Origin: Brevibacillus migulae
Lineage (GTDB): Bacteria; Bacillota; Bacilli; Brevibacillales; Brevibacillaceae
Length of the DNA stretch: 64,000 nt
Assembly (NCBI RefSeq): GCF_004521915.1
Contig: NZ_SDKD01000008.1
Coordinates: forward strand, 157,000-220,999
Direction of reading: 5' to 3'
The notes beneath the pieces are model-generated. The model was given only the letters and a program-made list of their open reading frames with translations, did not search any database and was not told the DNA's origin. Within the stretch, counting starts at the first letter, position 1; each line of letters begins with the position of its first letter. Of the stretch, positions 17,608-25,181 are shown piece by piece. A program made the translations under genes and the position numbers.

Positions 17608-17982
17608 ATGTTTTACCACGGAATTAACAGGGAATATGTCTATCATAGTTATCCGATCCTTTCGCCGCGACGCAGAGTCGCTGAGAAGAAGGAAGACCAA
17701 TTGACAGACCGGATGCATTTAATCGAACAATTCGGACTAGAACCCGTTCATTTATTGGAAGCAAGCGAAGAATATACAAAAGAACAATGCATCAAAGCTT
17801 GTCTGCGTTTTGGCGATAGCGTCTTTGCTTTTACCAGCTTGCCAGATCCGCTTTGGCAGCTGAGCAGACACGAGGTAGGAGTGCCCGTATTGGATCTGAG
17901 AAATTGTCAGCAGATCTATCTGCTGCAGGAAGATCCCGAACTTCGTCAGTTGTTTCCCCATAAGCGAATTCAGGTATTGTGA
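17608..17982 (+). CDS. Uncharacterised 124-residue protein
   Basis: No family recognised. The predicted protein is soluble, with no signal peptide or membrane segment. Aromatic residues cluster at the N-terminus (MFYHGINREYVYHSYPIL), followed by a charged helix-prone segment (RRRVAEKKEDQLTDR), and the C-terminal half contains regularly spaced hydrophobic strands (VFAFTSL, VPVLDLR, IYLLQ). The start at 17608 has AGGTGA five bases upstream; ATGs at 17572 and 17593 would lengthen it without a better site. It stands alone between repeat copy B and the CheX gene, about 100 bases upstream of the latter, which has its own promoter. Confidence 0.65.
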   Translation: MFYHGINREYVYHSYPILSPRRRVAEKKEDQLTDRMHLIEQFGLEPVHLLEASEEYTKEQCIKACLRFGDSVFAFTSLPDPLWQLSRHEVGVPVLDLRNCQQIYLLQEDPELRQLFPHKRIQVL

Positions 17983-18007
17983 TGAAAAGGGAAGAATGAA
18001 ATAGGAC

Positions 18008-18036
18008 TTGTATCCTACAAGATTCGACACTATAAT
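18008..18036 (+). promoter_or_regulatory. Sigma-A promoter of the CheX-like gene
   Basis: TTGTAT and a perfect TATAAT are separated by 17 bases, about 40 bases before the start codon. Confidence 0.7.
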
Positions 18037-18078
18037 TGAGCCTAGTAGGGACAATCAGCCAGGAAAGGAAAAGTCTAT

Positions 18079-18537
18079 ATGAAATCTCAGTATATCAATC
18101 CCTTTCTAGAATCGGCTTCCACCGTAATCGAACAAGTATGCAACGTGCCTATTACACGCGGTGAACTTGGGGTCAAGGATGTGGCTTTCTACGATAATCA
18201 TATCTGGATCAAAATCGGTTTGACCGGTCAAATGCAAGGGGACGTTATTTTTGGATTGCATAATGAGGTTGCCCTACGTGTAGTCTCAGCCATGATGGGT
18301 GGTTTCCCTATTGAACAGATGGATGAAATGGGGAAAAGTGCGATTTCCGAGCTAGGCAATATGATCTCTGGAAACGCAAGCACATTGTTGTTCAATCAGG
18401 GTGTATCGATTGATATCACTCCACCGCAACTGATCCATGATCATGAAACGCTTCCGACTTCGGGCAAAGCGCTCACGGTACCACTGAATCTTGGCGATCT
18501 GGGAAGTCTGGAAGTTCAAGTATTGGTGCTCTCCTAA
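18079..18537 (+). CDS. cheX: CheX-like chemotaxis phosphatase
   Basis: The CheC/CheX/FliY family removes phosphate from CheY-P and so resets the flagellar signal. The 152-residue protein carries one E-x2-N active-site motif, SELGNMISGNAS, with Glu91 and Asn94; one motif rather than two is typical of CheX. The AMMGG turn around residues 71-75 and the GDV beta strand fit the family. No other chemotaxis gene is adjacent, so it may act on a distant CheY or on another response regulator. AGGAAAGGAAAAG lies upstream of the ATG. A terminator follows. Confidence 0.85.
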   Translation: MKSQYINPFLESASTVIEQVCNVPITRGELGVKDVAFYDNHIWIKIGLTGQMQGDVIFGLHNEVALRVVSAMMGGFPIEQMDEMGKSAISELGNMISGNASTLLFNQGVSIDITPPQLIHDHETLPTSGKALTVPLNLGDLGSLEVQVLVLS

Positions 18538-18567
18538 TCGAAATTTCTGCCTACAACAGGTTTTTCG

Positions 18568-18609
18568 AAACCCCCAATCGGCATCATGATGCTCCTTTGG
18601 GGGTTTTTT
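18568..18609 (+). terminator. Terminator of the CheX-like gene
   Basis: CCCCCAA/TTGGGGG stem, extended by an inner GCATC/GATGC pairing and followed by six T. Confidence 0.9.
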
Positions 18610-18725
18610 GCTGTTTATTGCAGAAAAAAACGATTTCTTAATAATAAAAAAAGATAAAATATTCGCTGAATGATGGTCACAAAAAATGGGATGTAGTATT
18701 GTTTGGTATAGTAGGGGGGGTCTTA

Positions 18726-19592
18726 TTGCTCACATATATAAAGCAATTCGTCGGAATGTTCTTGCTTGTTATTTTTGTTTGCGGGGCACCATTAATGCTT
18801 TACACACATAAGGAAGAGGTCGTTTTTGAGCCGGAGAGAGTCGTCAGTCGCGTCGTCTATCTGATCGAGAAATTTACGGAAGGCTCGCTCGGCACGTATT
18901 ATCTCGGCGTGAATGAACGAGAAATTGCCGAAGATATTTTGCCGTTCACGCTCAGTTCGTTTGAGTTGCTTTTTTGCAGCATCATGATTTCTGTCATTAT
19001 CAGTATTCTTCTCGGGCTGTTTATGCATCGAAACCGATTGTCACGAATCGTTCAGCGTGTGCTGGACATCATTTCCATGGTCCCGGATTTCATCCTGATT
19101 TTATTTTCGATTGTCCTGGCCATCGGTTTTTACAAGCTTACCAACATACGATTGATCACCTTGTCGCCTACCAGCGATGCAGCCAACAACTGGTTTCCTA
19201 CGGCGGTGCTGGCACTCGGCCCCACGATTTTTCTCGTCAAAGTCGTCGTGCTTAAGTATGCGGAAATCGCGGGGGAAGATTACATCAAGACGGCATTGGC
19301 CAAAGGGCTGAAGCTGCGGCATGTGCAGCTCCATCACGTCTATAAAAATATCAAACCGTTCCTGCTGGCGGATTTGAAAAAAGCGATCGCGATAACCGTG
19401 GCCAATCTGTTTATCGTGGAATATTCGTTGAACGTCGTCGGACTGACCCGCTTTATTTTTACAAAAGGAGGAGGTTACCAGTTTAACTCCTCTGTAATGG
19501 GATTGATGGGCATCATTTTGCTCTCGATCTTCGTGTATGTGCTGGTCCGCTTGTTCCTGTATTTGTTTGAACGCACTCTCGTTTACAGATAA
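18726..19592 (+). CDS. DppB/OppB-like ABC transporter permease, first of an isolated pair
   Basis: Integral membrane subunit of a peptide/nickel-type ABC importer, 288 residues from a TTG start with GTAGGGGGGG five bases upstream; an ATG at 18699 lacks a site. An N-terminal span (FVGMFLLVIFVCGAPLMLY) is followed by an extracellular domain and about five further spans. The EAA-type loop reads AGEDYIKTALAKGLKLRHVQLHHV, and the shorter pieces YIKTALAKGL and HHVYKN match the DppB family. Followed after 57 bases by a DppC-like partner. No binding protein or ATPase gene is near, so the complete transporter must use subunits encoded elsewhere. Confidence 0.85.
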   Translation: MLTYIKQFVGMFLLVIFVCGAPLMLYTHKEEVVFEPERVVSRVVYLIEKFTEGSLGTYYLGVNEREIAEDILPFTLSSFELLFCSIMISVIISILLGLFMHRNRLSRIVQRVLDIISMVPDFILILFSIVLAIGFYKLTNIRLITLSPTSDAANNWFPTAVLALGPTIFLVKVVVLKYAEIAGEDYIKTALAKGLKLRHVQLHHVYKNIKPFLLADLKKAIAITVANLFIVEYSLNVVGLTRFIFTKGGGYQFNSSVMGLMGIILLSIFVYVLVRLFLYLFERTLVYR

Positions 19593-19649
19593 AGGGCAGT
19601 TTTTGCAGCTTGCTTTCAGGAAGAAACTTGGTAAGTGAGGTACGTATCG

Positions 19650-20573
19650 ATGAGAAGTCGCTCGAATGCATTTCTGTGGGTGGGGAGCATCATGGTCAGC
19701 TTGCTGATCCTCATCGCTGTCCTCGGTCCCACAATCGCACCCTATCCGCTGGACTTCCAGGAAAAGGTGCGCAATGAAGTGGTAAATGGAAAAAATGTGA
19801 TCATCAAACCGCCTCTCCCGCCCTCCGGGATTCACCTGTTGGGAACGGATAAATGGGGCTATGATATGCTCACCAAGCTGCTCTATGGGGCGCGCTACAC
19901 GGTATTTGTCACGATGGCGATCGCGTTGCTCCGCGTCATTTTCGGCACCGTGATCGGTCTATATCTGGGCATGCAGGACCAAGAGGCGAAGTGGTGGGTC
20001 TCAATTGAAAATGCGTGGAGCTACATCCCGATTTTTATCCCTGTCTATTTCCTGTTGGTCGGCATTAATGTGAATTCAGATTTGAGCACCAGCGCACTGG
20101 TCGCCATTTTTATTGGCATCGTAACGATCCTGGGGATTCCCAGCGTCGTGTCCTCCATCCGGCAAAAAACGATGCAGATCAAGGACATGCAATACGTGCT
20201 GGCCGCTTCGTCCCTGGGTGCCGGGCGCAATCAGATCATCTTTCGCCATGTCTTGCCGCATCTGAAAGAGCAGGTTACCCTGGTGTTTGTCATGGAAATC
20301 ATCTCGACGATGACCTTGATGGGCTTGCTGGGGATGTTTGACCAGTTTGTCGGAGGGACGGAAATGACCTTTGATCCGATTTTGTACCACTCCATTACCA
20401 ATGAGTGGGCCGGTCTGTTAGGAAATTACCGCAGTTTTATTTACAGCTCGTATCCATGGATATACATGGTTCCGCTGATCGCTTTTGTCTTTGCGATCAC
20501 CTCGTTTACCTTGCTGGCGAAAGGGCTGCGTGACCGCTATCAGGGCACGTATCACCGCACACCGTTTATTTGA
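19650..20573 (+). CDS. DppC/OppC-like ABC transporter permease, second of an isolated pair
   Basis: Partner permease of 307 residues. It has the N-terminal span and the HLLGTDKWGYDMLTKLLYGARYT element (HLLGTD, GYDMLTKL, GAR), which is the DppC-type signature near residues 65-90. Six predicted spans follow, with an EAA loop (MQYVLAASSLGAGRNQIIFRH; key parts YVLAASSLGAG and HVLPHL). The ATG at 19650 has GTGAGG nine bases upstream; a GTG at 19635 would add five residues. Ligand unknown. A spacer of 160 bases separates it from gerE. Confidence 0.87.
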   Translation: MRSRSNAFLWVGSIMVSLLILIAVLGPTIAPYPLDFQEKVRNEVVNGKNVIIKPPLPPSGIHLLGTDKWGYDMLTKLLYGARYTVFVTMAIALLRVIFGTVIGLYLGMQDQEAKWWVSIENAWSYIPIFIPVYFLLVGINVNSDLSTSALVAIFIGIVTILGIPSVVSSIRQKTMQIKDMQYVLAASSLGAGRNQIIFRHVLPHLKEQVTLVFVMEIISTMTLMGLLGMFDQFVGGTEMTFDPILYHSITNEWAGLLGNYRSFIYSSYPWIYMVPLIAFVFAITSFTLLAKGLRDRYQGTYHRTPFI

Positions 20574-20647
20574 GAAATGGGCAGGAACACATTGCCCATT
20601 TTTCGAATAGACTGTAAGGCAAAAGCCTAAAATCCCTACTCATCCGG

Positions 20648-20676
20648 CACCATCACCCACCCCCCTACATAGGATA
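20648..20676 (+). promoter_or_regulatory. Possible sigma-K promoter of gerE
   Basis: CACC, a 16-base spacer and CATAGGATA agree with the sigma-K pattern (AC in the -35, CATAnnnTA in the -10). B. subtilis gerE is transcribed by sigma-K. The C-rich spacer makes chance matches possible. Confidence 0.4.
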
Positions 20677-20733
20677 AGGTGACTGTATCCCTCAACCTTG
20701 TTCCTGTAGAGCCCACAAGGAGGGGTGGCACGA

Positions 20734-20955
20734 TTGAAGGGTAGCGACCAAACCAAGCCGTTGTTAACGAATCGCGAAAGAGAAGTGTTCGAACTCTTGG
20801 TCCAAGATAAAACAACCAAAGAGATAGCCGGACAACTCTTCATCAGTGAAAAAACGGTTCGTAATCACATTTCAAACGTCATGCAAAAATTAGGTGTGAA
20901 AGGTCGATCTCAAGCCGTTGTTGAACTCGTTCGACTTGGAGAATTAGAGATTTGA
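20734..20955 (+). CDS. gerE: Late mother-cell sporulation transcription factor GerE
   Basis: DNA-binding regulator of late spore coat genes in the mother cell, acting with sigma-K. The 73-residue protein is a single LuxR-type helix-turn-helix domain: KPLLTNREREVFELLVQD, then KTTKEIAGQLFISEKTV (recognition helix SEKTVRNHISN), then QKLGVKGRSQAV. It is nearly the same length as B. subtilis GerE (74) and very similar throughout. The TTG at 20734 has AAGGAGGGG eight bases upstream; a GTG at 20725 sits on the ribosome binding site. The terminator follows at once. In B. subtilis gerE also lies just after sdhCAB. Confidence 0.95.
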   Translation: MKGSDQTKPLLTNREREVFELLVQDKTTKEIAGQLFISEKTVRNHISNVMQKLGVKGRSQAVVELVRLGELEI

Positions 20956-20971
20956 ACCCAGTCCACCCGGT

Positions 20972-21014
20972 CCCCCCTTTGCTTCCGAAGAGAAGTGGAG
21001 GGGGTATTTTTTTT
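20972..21014 (+). terminator. Terminator of gerE
   Basis: CCCCC...GCTTC pairs with GAAG...GGGGG, followed by TATTTTTTTT. Confidence 0.8.
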
Positions 21015-21071
21015 GCAACGAAGGATCCGCCAAAGGCTGGGCGAATCCTGTTTTCTAATCTTTATTCGGCT

Positions 21072-21108
21072 TATATGTTAACTTAAAACAAAAACAAGTT
21101 GACATATA
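21072..21108 (+). promoter_or_regulatory. BirA-type operator 1 upstream of bioY
   Basis: TATATGTTAACTT is mirrored by AAGTTGACATATA; the core GTTAACT-N13-AGTTGAC has the 13-base spacing of Bacillus BirA sites. TTGACA inside the right arm could serve as a -35 element. Confidence 0.65.
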
Positions 21109-21118
21109 AAGCGAATGT

Positions 21119-21149
21119 AAGTTAACCTGTCTTTGGAAATGGTTAACAT
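21119..21149 (+). promoter_or_regulatory. BirA-type operator 2 upstream of bioY
   Basis: GTTAACC-N13-GGTTAAC is identical in its core and spacing to the B. subtilis bio operon operator. Confidence 0.85.
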
Positions 21150-21170
21150 ATAACGTAAAGGAGTGAAAAA

Positions 21171-21749
21171 ATGTCAGCAACCAGCTTGCGTACCATGCGC
21201 ATGATGTTGGTCGCTATGTTTGCTGCTTTGACGGCAATAGGCGCCTACATCAAAATTCCGCTTGCAGTTGATCCATTCACGCTGCAGATTCTTTTTGTCT
21301 TCCTGGCAGGGGCGCTTTTGGGCAGCAAGGGGGGCATGTTCAGCCAGCTTGTTTACCTTAGCGCCGGCTTGGCGGGCCTGCCCGTTTTCACCTCGGGAGG
21401 AGGAATTGCTTACATTTTCAAACCGACATTTGGTTACTTGATTGGCTTTGTGCTAGCTAGTTATCTGGTCGGGAAAATCATCGAACGTTCTCCTGTTCCG
21501 CGATTTTCCACCTTCTTCACCGCACATCTGTTGGGACTGATCCCTGTTTACGGCTTTGGCATGCTTTATTTATATCTTTCCATGAATACGTGGGTAGGGG
21601 AATCTATCACGTTTTGGACCGTGTTTGTGACTGGATTTTCTGTGAATATTGCAGGTGATCTCCTGCTTGCTTTTGTCGGGGCGATCATCGCTTTACGCTT
21701 ACATAAGGTTTTTCAACAACGATTTTATCATCCGATTACGGCGAGGTAA
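21171..21749 (+). CDS. bioY: Biotin ECF transporter S component
   Basis: Membrane-embedded biotin-binding subunit that works with a shared energising module (EcfT and two ATPases) encoded elsewhere. The 192-residue protein has six hydrophobic segments. BioY-type features are visible: an N-terminal helix running into AAL-AIGAYIKIPL, the QILFVFLAGALLG stretch, FTSGGGIAYIFKPTFGYLIGF (given by its parts GGGIAY and PTFGYLIGF), and a last span ending in HKVF. AAAGGAG precedes the ATG. It is first in bioY-bioD-bioB behind two BirA operators. Confidence 0.93.
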   Translation: MSATSLRTMRMMLVAMFAALTAIGAYIKIPLAVDPFTLQILFVFLAGALLGSKGGMFSQLVYLSAGLAGLPVFTSGGGIAYIFKPTFGYLIGFVLASYLVGKIIERSPVPRFSTFFTAHLLGLIPVYGFGMLYLYLSMNTWVGESITFWTVFVTGFSVNIAGDLLLAFVGAIIALRLHKVFQQRFYHPITAR

Positions 21750-21753
21750 GACG

Positions 21754-22500
21754 ATGGCAGGAAAGGGACTCTTTATAACGGGGACGGGCACAGGCGTAGG
21801 CAAAACAGCAGTGACGGCATATTTGACCGCGCTATGCCGGGACATCGGTATCAAAGCGGCGGCCTATAAACCCATACAGAGCGGTGCGGTTCTAGTGGAA
21901 GGTCAGCTGTTATCGCCTGATGTCATGGTTTATCAATCCGTTGCTGGCAAGACTTCCGAGCGAAGTGAACTGTGCACCTATTGTCTGGCAGAAGAAGCAT
22001 CTCCGCATCTCGCTGCCCGGCGTGCAGGGGTGACGATTCAGCCGGAAGCGATCCAGCGAACGTTCGACAAGCTGACAAGTGAGTATGACATTGTGTTGGT
22101 TGAAGGGGCGGGTGGACTCGCAGTGCCGCTTGCCGCTCAAGCGGGACATTACTGGATGACAGCCGATCTGGTGAGGCAATTGGCTCTGCCCCTCCTGATT
22201 GTCACAAGCCCTCATTTGGGGACGATCAACCATACGCTGTTGACCATTCAGTACGCCAAGGCACAACAACTCCCGGTCTTTGGGATGATAGTGAATGGCT
22301 TGTCTGAAGAACCTACACTGGTCGAAGCTGATAACCTTAGCGTATTGGAACAGCTCGGTCAATTGCCGATTCTGGGAATTGTACCGCAATTTTCGGAACC
22401 GATAACCGCTGCGCTGACATGTGCCTTGCAAAGGAAAAAGGCTTACATCGATGTGAAACGACTAATGGAACTCATAGCACCGACAAAGGAGATGATTTGA
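21754..22500 (+). CDS. bioD: ATP-dependent dethiobiotin synthetase
   Basis: Closes the ureido ring of dethiobiotin from 7,8-diaminononanoate, CO2 and ATP, the step before biotin synthase. The P-loop FITGTGTGVGKT lies at residues 7-18, the DAPA/carboxylate Lys lies in YKPIQSG (about 37), and the VEGAGGLAVPL motif near 115-125 is the second nucleotide loop. The 248-residue size fits. The ATG at 21754 follows the bioY stop by four bases with CGAGGTAAG as a modest ribosome binding site. Its TGA shares a base with the bioB ATG, so translation is coupled. Confidence 0.95.
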   Translation: MAGKGLFITGTGTGVGKTAVTAYLTALCRDIGIKAAAYKPIQSGAVLVEGQLLSPDVMVYQSVAGKTSERSELCTYCLAEEASPHLAARRAGVTIQPEAIQRTFDKLTSEYDIVLVEGAGGLAVPLAAQAGHYWMTADLVRQLALPLLIVTSPHLGTINHTLLTIQYAKAQQLPVFGMIVNGLSEEPTLVEADNLSVLEQLGQLPILGIVPQFSEPITAALTCALQRKKAYIDVKRLMELIAPTKEMI

Positions 22501-23489
22501 TGAAGGATTGGCTGGGAATGGCCGAGCATGTGCTGGCTGGTGGAGAAATAACCGATGAGCAAGCGCTGGCGATCTTGACTTGCCCGGACGAGGAGCTGCT
22601 TTTGCTCCTCCACGGGGCTTACCGGATACGCAGGCATTATTACGGAAACCGCGTAAAACTAAACATGATCGTCAATGCAAAAAGCGGCTTGTGTCCGGAG
22701 AATTGCGGCTATTGCTCGCAATCCGCAATCTCAACAGCCGATGTTCGAAAGTATCCGTTCCTCTCCAAGGAAGAGTTGCTGAAAGGCGCCGAGCAAGCCT
22801 TTCATCTCAAGGCGGGTACATACTGCATCGTGGCGAGCGGGAGAGGGCCGACAAACAAAGAGATAGAGATGGTCGCCGAGGCCGTCCGGGAAATAAAAGA
22901 GAAATACAACCTGAAGATATGCGCCTGCATGGGGGTCATTAAGCCGGATCAGGCGGTAACGCTCAAAGAAGCGGGGGTGGAAAGGTACAATCATAATCTC
23001 AATACGTCGAAGGAACACCACCCTACCATCACAACCTCGCATTCTTATGAGGATCGCGTAAATACGGTCAACGTCATCAAAGAGGCAGGGATATCTCCTT
23101 GCTCCGGAGTGATCATCGGGATGAGAGAAACAAAGGAAGATGTCATCCGTGTCGCACGGGCGCTCAAAGCGCTTGATGCCGATTCGATACCGGTTAATTT
23201 CCTGCACGCGATTGACGGCACTCCATTGGCGGGAGTCAACGAGCTGGACCCAAGGTACTGCCTGAAGGTGTTGGCGCTTTTCCGTTTCATCCATCCATCC
23301 AAGGAGATACGGATTTCCGGCGGACGCGAGGTAAATTTGCGCAGCTTGCAGCCGCTTGGCCTTTACGCAGCCAATTCGATTTTTGTCGGCGATTACTTGA
23401 CCACTGCTGGACAAGAATCTACCGCCGACCATCAAATGCTGGAGGATTTGGGATTCGAGATCGACCGCATGCCCTGTCCGATCGTTTAG
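22500..23489 (+). CDS. bioB: Biotin synthase (radical SAM)
   Basis: Inserts sulfur into dethiobiotin. The radical SAM cluster motif CPENCGYC uses Cys65, Cys69 and Cys72. Further family markers are NHNLNTS, SGVIIGMRET and the C-terminal ISGGREVNLRSLQ, whose Arg helps hold the [2Fe-2S] cluster. The 329-residue start at 22500 has AAAGGAG inside the end of bioD. It ends the biotin unit, and a terminator follows. The genes for earlier steps (bioW/bioF/bioA) are absent here. Confidence 0.96.
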   Translation: MKDWLGMAEHVLAGGEITDEQALAILTCPDEELLLLLHGAYRIRRHYYGNRVKLNMIVNAKSGLCPENCGYCSQSAISTADVRKYPFLSKEELLKGAEQAFHLKAGTYCIVASGRGPTNKEIEMVAEAVREIKEKYNLKICACMGVIKPDQAVTLKEAGVERYNHNLNTSKEHHPTITTSHSYEDRVNTVNVIKEAGISPCSGVIIGMRETKEDVIRVARALKALDADSIPVNFLHAIDGTPLAGVNELDPRYCLKVLALFRFIHPSKEIRISGGREVNLRSLQPLGLYAANSIFVGDYLTTAGQESTADHQMLEDLGFEIDRMPCPIV

Positions 23490-23505
23490 AACGGTATATG
23501 CGCCT

Positions 23506-23546
23506 CCCCTCACGGAAGAAGAAAGCTCCTGTGAGGGGATTTTATT
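23506..23546 (+). terminator. Terminator of bioYDB
   Basis: CCCCTCAC/GTGAGGGG stem with an inner GGA/TCC pairing, followed by ATTTTATTT. Confidence 0.75.
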
Positions 23547-23705
23547 TGGCGCTTCATCATTTTCACCCGCTATAAATATTTGCAATTGACTGATAATTGT
23601 GATACTGTAAAAGAAATTACTCATTACGTTTGCAGTCGTTGATCGGCCACCCGGTGAACATCCTGCAAGCAGGGAATGAGTGTCTGCAAAGCGAGGTCAT
23701 CTCTC

Positions 23706-24053
23706 TTGTACGACCATGAAACCTTGTATTTGGTAGGCGATGCACAGGCTCCGAGCAACAATCCCATCACCCAGCAGTTCAGCGGCTTTTTTATTGGACT
23801 TGTTGTGGATACCTCCAATGGCAAGATCATTGATGCCGGTTGTTCCTCTACGATTCAACTGACCAATGATTTCGTACGCTCCATTTTTGTCGGAAAATCG
23901 ATCTTTTCCACTACGGAAGTGGAATACCAGATCCGGACCCGTTATTTTGGCTCCTCCCAAAAAGCGTTAATCGTCGCATTCAAGGATGCACAGAAAAAAT
24001 ATAAGCTGGCTATGGAAGCCAGGGAGAAATTAGGCGCTCCTGAGCTTGCCTGA
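23706..24053 (+). CDS. DUF3870 domain protein
   Basis: Small cytoplasmic protein of a family without known function, often found beside transcription regulators or transporters in clostridia and bacilli. Recognised by the strand TLYLVGDAQAPSNN, the IGLVVDTSNGKIIDAGCS stretch with its conserved Cys, and VEYQIRTRYFGSSQKALI. The TTG at 23706 has GAGG about ten bases upstream and gives 115 residues; an ATG at 23676 is possible but sits on its AGGGA. It precedes the dpp-like operon and is separated from it by a terminator. Confidence 0.75.
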   Translation: MYDHETLYLVGDAQAPSNNPITQQFSGFFIGLVVDTSNGKIIDAGCSSTIQLTNDFVRSIFVGKSIFSTTEVEYQIRTRYFGSSQKALIVAFKDAQKKYKLAMEAREKLGAPELA

Positions 24054-24133
24054 TTGATCAGCATATGCAAAACTACATATGGAACCAAAGCTGCTTTATT
24101 TATTGGTGTGCGAGTCACGCATGCAACGTAAAT

Positions 24134-24187
24134 AAAACCCAGTAAATGACTCTTTCAATGGCGAAAGGATCGTTTGCTGGGTTTTTT
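24134..24187 (+). terminator. Terminator after the DUF3870 gene
   Basis: AAACCCAG/CTGGGTTT outer stem with an inner CTTTC/GAAAG stem, followed by six T. It separates the DUF3870 gene from the transporter operon. Confidence 0.75.
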
Positions 24188-24243
24188 GCGATAGCTCATC
24201 TTCCTGTTCATTCCCATTCCCAGCAAGGAGGAGGTCGTTTCCA

Positions 24244-25176
24244 TTGCTTCCGTACATAATGAAACGATTCGTATCGATGATTATCACCCTCTGGTTGATC
24301 GTGACCGTGACTTTTTTTCTCATGCATTCCGTACCCGGATCTCCGTTTGACCGCGATGGAAAAGCCCTTCCGGCAGCAGTCGAAAAAAACCTCATGGCAT
24401 TGTACCAGTTGGACAAACCGCTATCCGTTCAATATGTGTCCTATTTGAAGAGCTTGGTCCAATTTGAGCTGGGGCCGTCGATCATCCGGGCACCGGAAAC
24501 GGTGAATGATATGCTCGGTCGTTCTTTTCCAGTCTCCGCCAAGCTGGGCGCCGTTGCCCTCACATTTGCGATCATTGCAGGTGTGGCGCTCGGGGTAGTC
24601 GCTGCGCTCCGTCATAACAAGCTGATCGATTATGTCGCGACTGTTGTTTCGGTCATTGGGATTGCCGTTCCCAGCTTTGTTGTCGCTGCTTTACTGATCA
24701 AGTATATGGCTGTCGAATGGAAGCTGTTTCCGGTAGCCACCTGGGGGACGTGGAAGCACATCGTCCTGCCTGCTTTGGCGCTCTCTTTTGGCCCGTTGGC
24801 GATCATCGCACGCTTTACGAGGGCGAACATGCTCGATGTGCTGACCCAGGACTATATGGAGACAGCGCGGGCGAAAGGATTGGCCCCATGGGTGATCATT
24901 GTCAAACACGGCCTGCGCAATTCCCTGCTGCCTGTCATTACGCTGGTCGGAGCACTGATCGCCAATGTGCTGACAGGAAGCTTCGTCATTGAAAAAATCT
25001 TTGCCATCCCCGGCATGGGGAAGTACTTTGTGGACAGCATTTATAACCGCGATTATACGGTGATTATGGGCACTACGGTGTTTTACAGCATTTTGTTGAT
25101 CTTTATGATGTTTGTCGTCGATGTGCTCTATGGCATCGTGGATCCGCGCATTAAGCTGCATAAGAAAGAGGGGTGA
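24244..25176 (+). CDS. dppB: Dipeptide/murein peptide ABC transporter permease (DppB-like)
   Basis: Membrane subunit of a peptide importer, 310 residues with six spans. Family elements: the first span with a short basic start (MKRFVSMIITLWLIVTVTFF, key residues KR and the hydrophobic run), the extracellular HSVPGSPFD element, and the EAA loop DYMETARAKGLAPWVI. The TTG at 24244 is chosen because AAGGAGGAGG lies nine bases upstream; the ATG at 24259 is too far from it. It is first in an eight-gene unit matching B. subtilis dppBCDE-ykfABCD. The dpp name rests on that order; the substrate is inferred from the ykf genes. Confidence 0.88.
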   Translation: MLPYIMKRFVSMIITLWLIVTVTFFLMHSVPGSPFDRDGKALPAAVEKNLMALYQLDKPLSVQYVSYLKSLVQFELGPSIIRAPETVNDMLGRSFPVSAKLGAVALTFAIIAGVALGVVAALRHNKLIDYVATVVSVIGIAVPSFVVAALLIKYMAVEWKLFPVATWGTWKHIVLPALALSFGPLAIIARFTRANMLDVLTQDYMETARAKGLAPWVIIVKHGLRNSLLPVITLVGALIANVLTGSFVIEKIFAIPGMGKYFVDSIYNRDYTVIMGTTVFYSILLIFMMFVVDVLYGIVDPRIKLHKKEG

Positions 25177-25181
25177 TGGAC

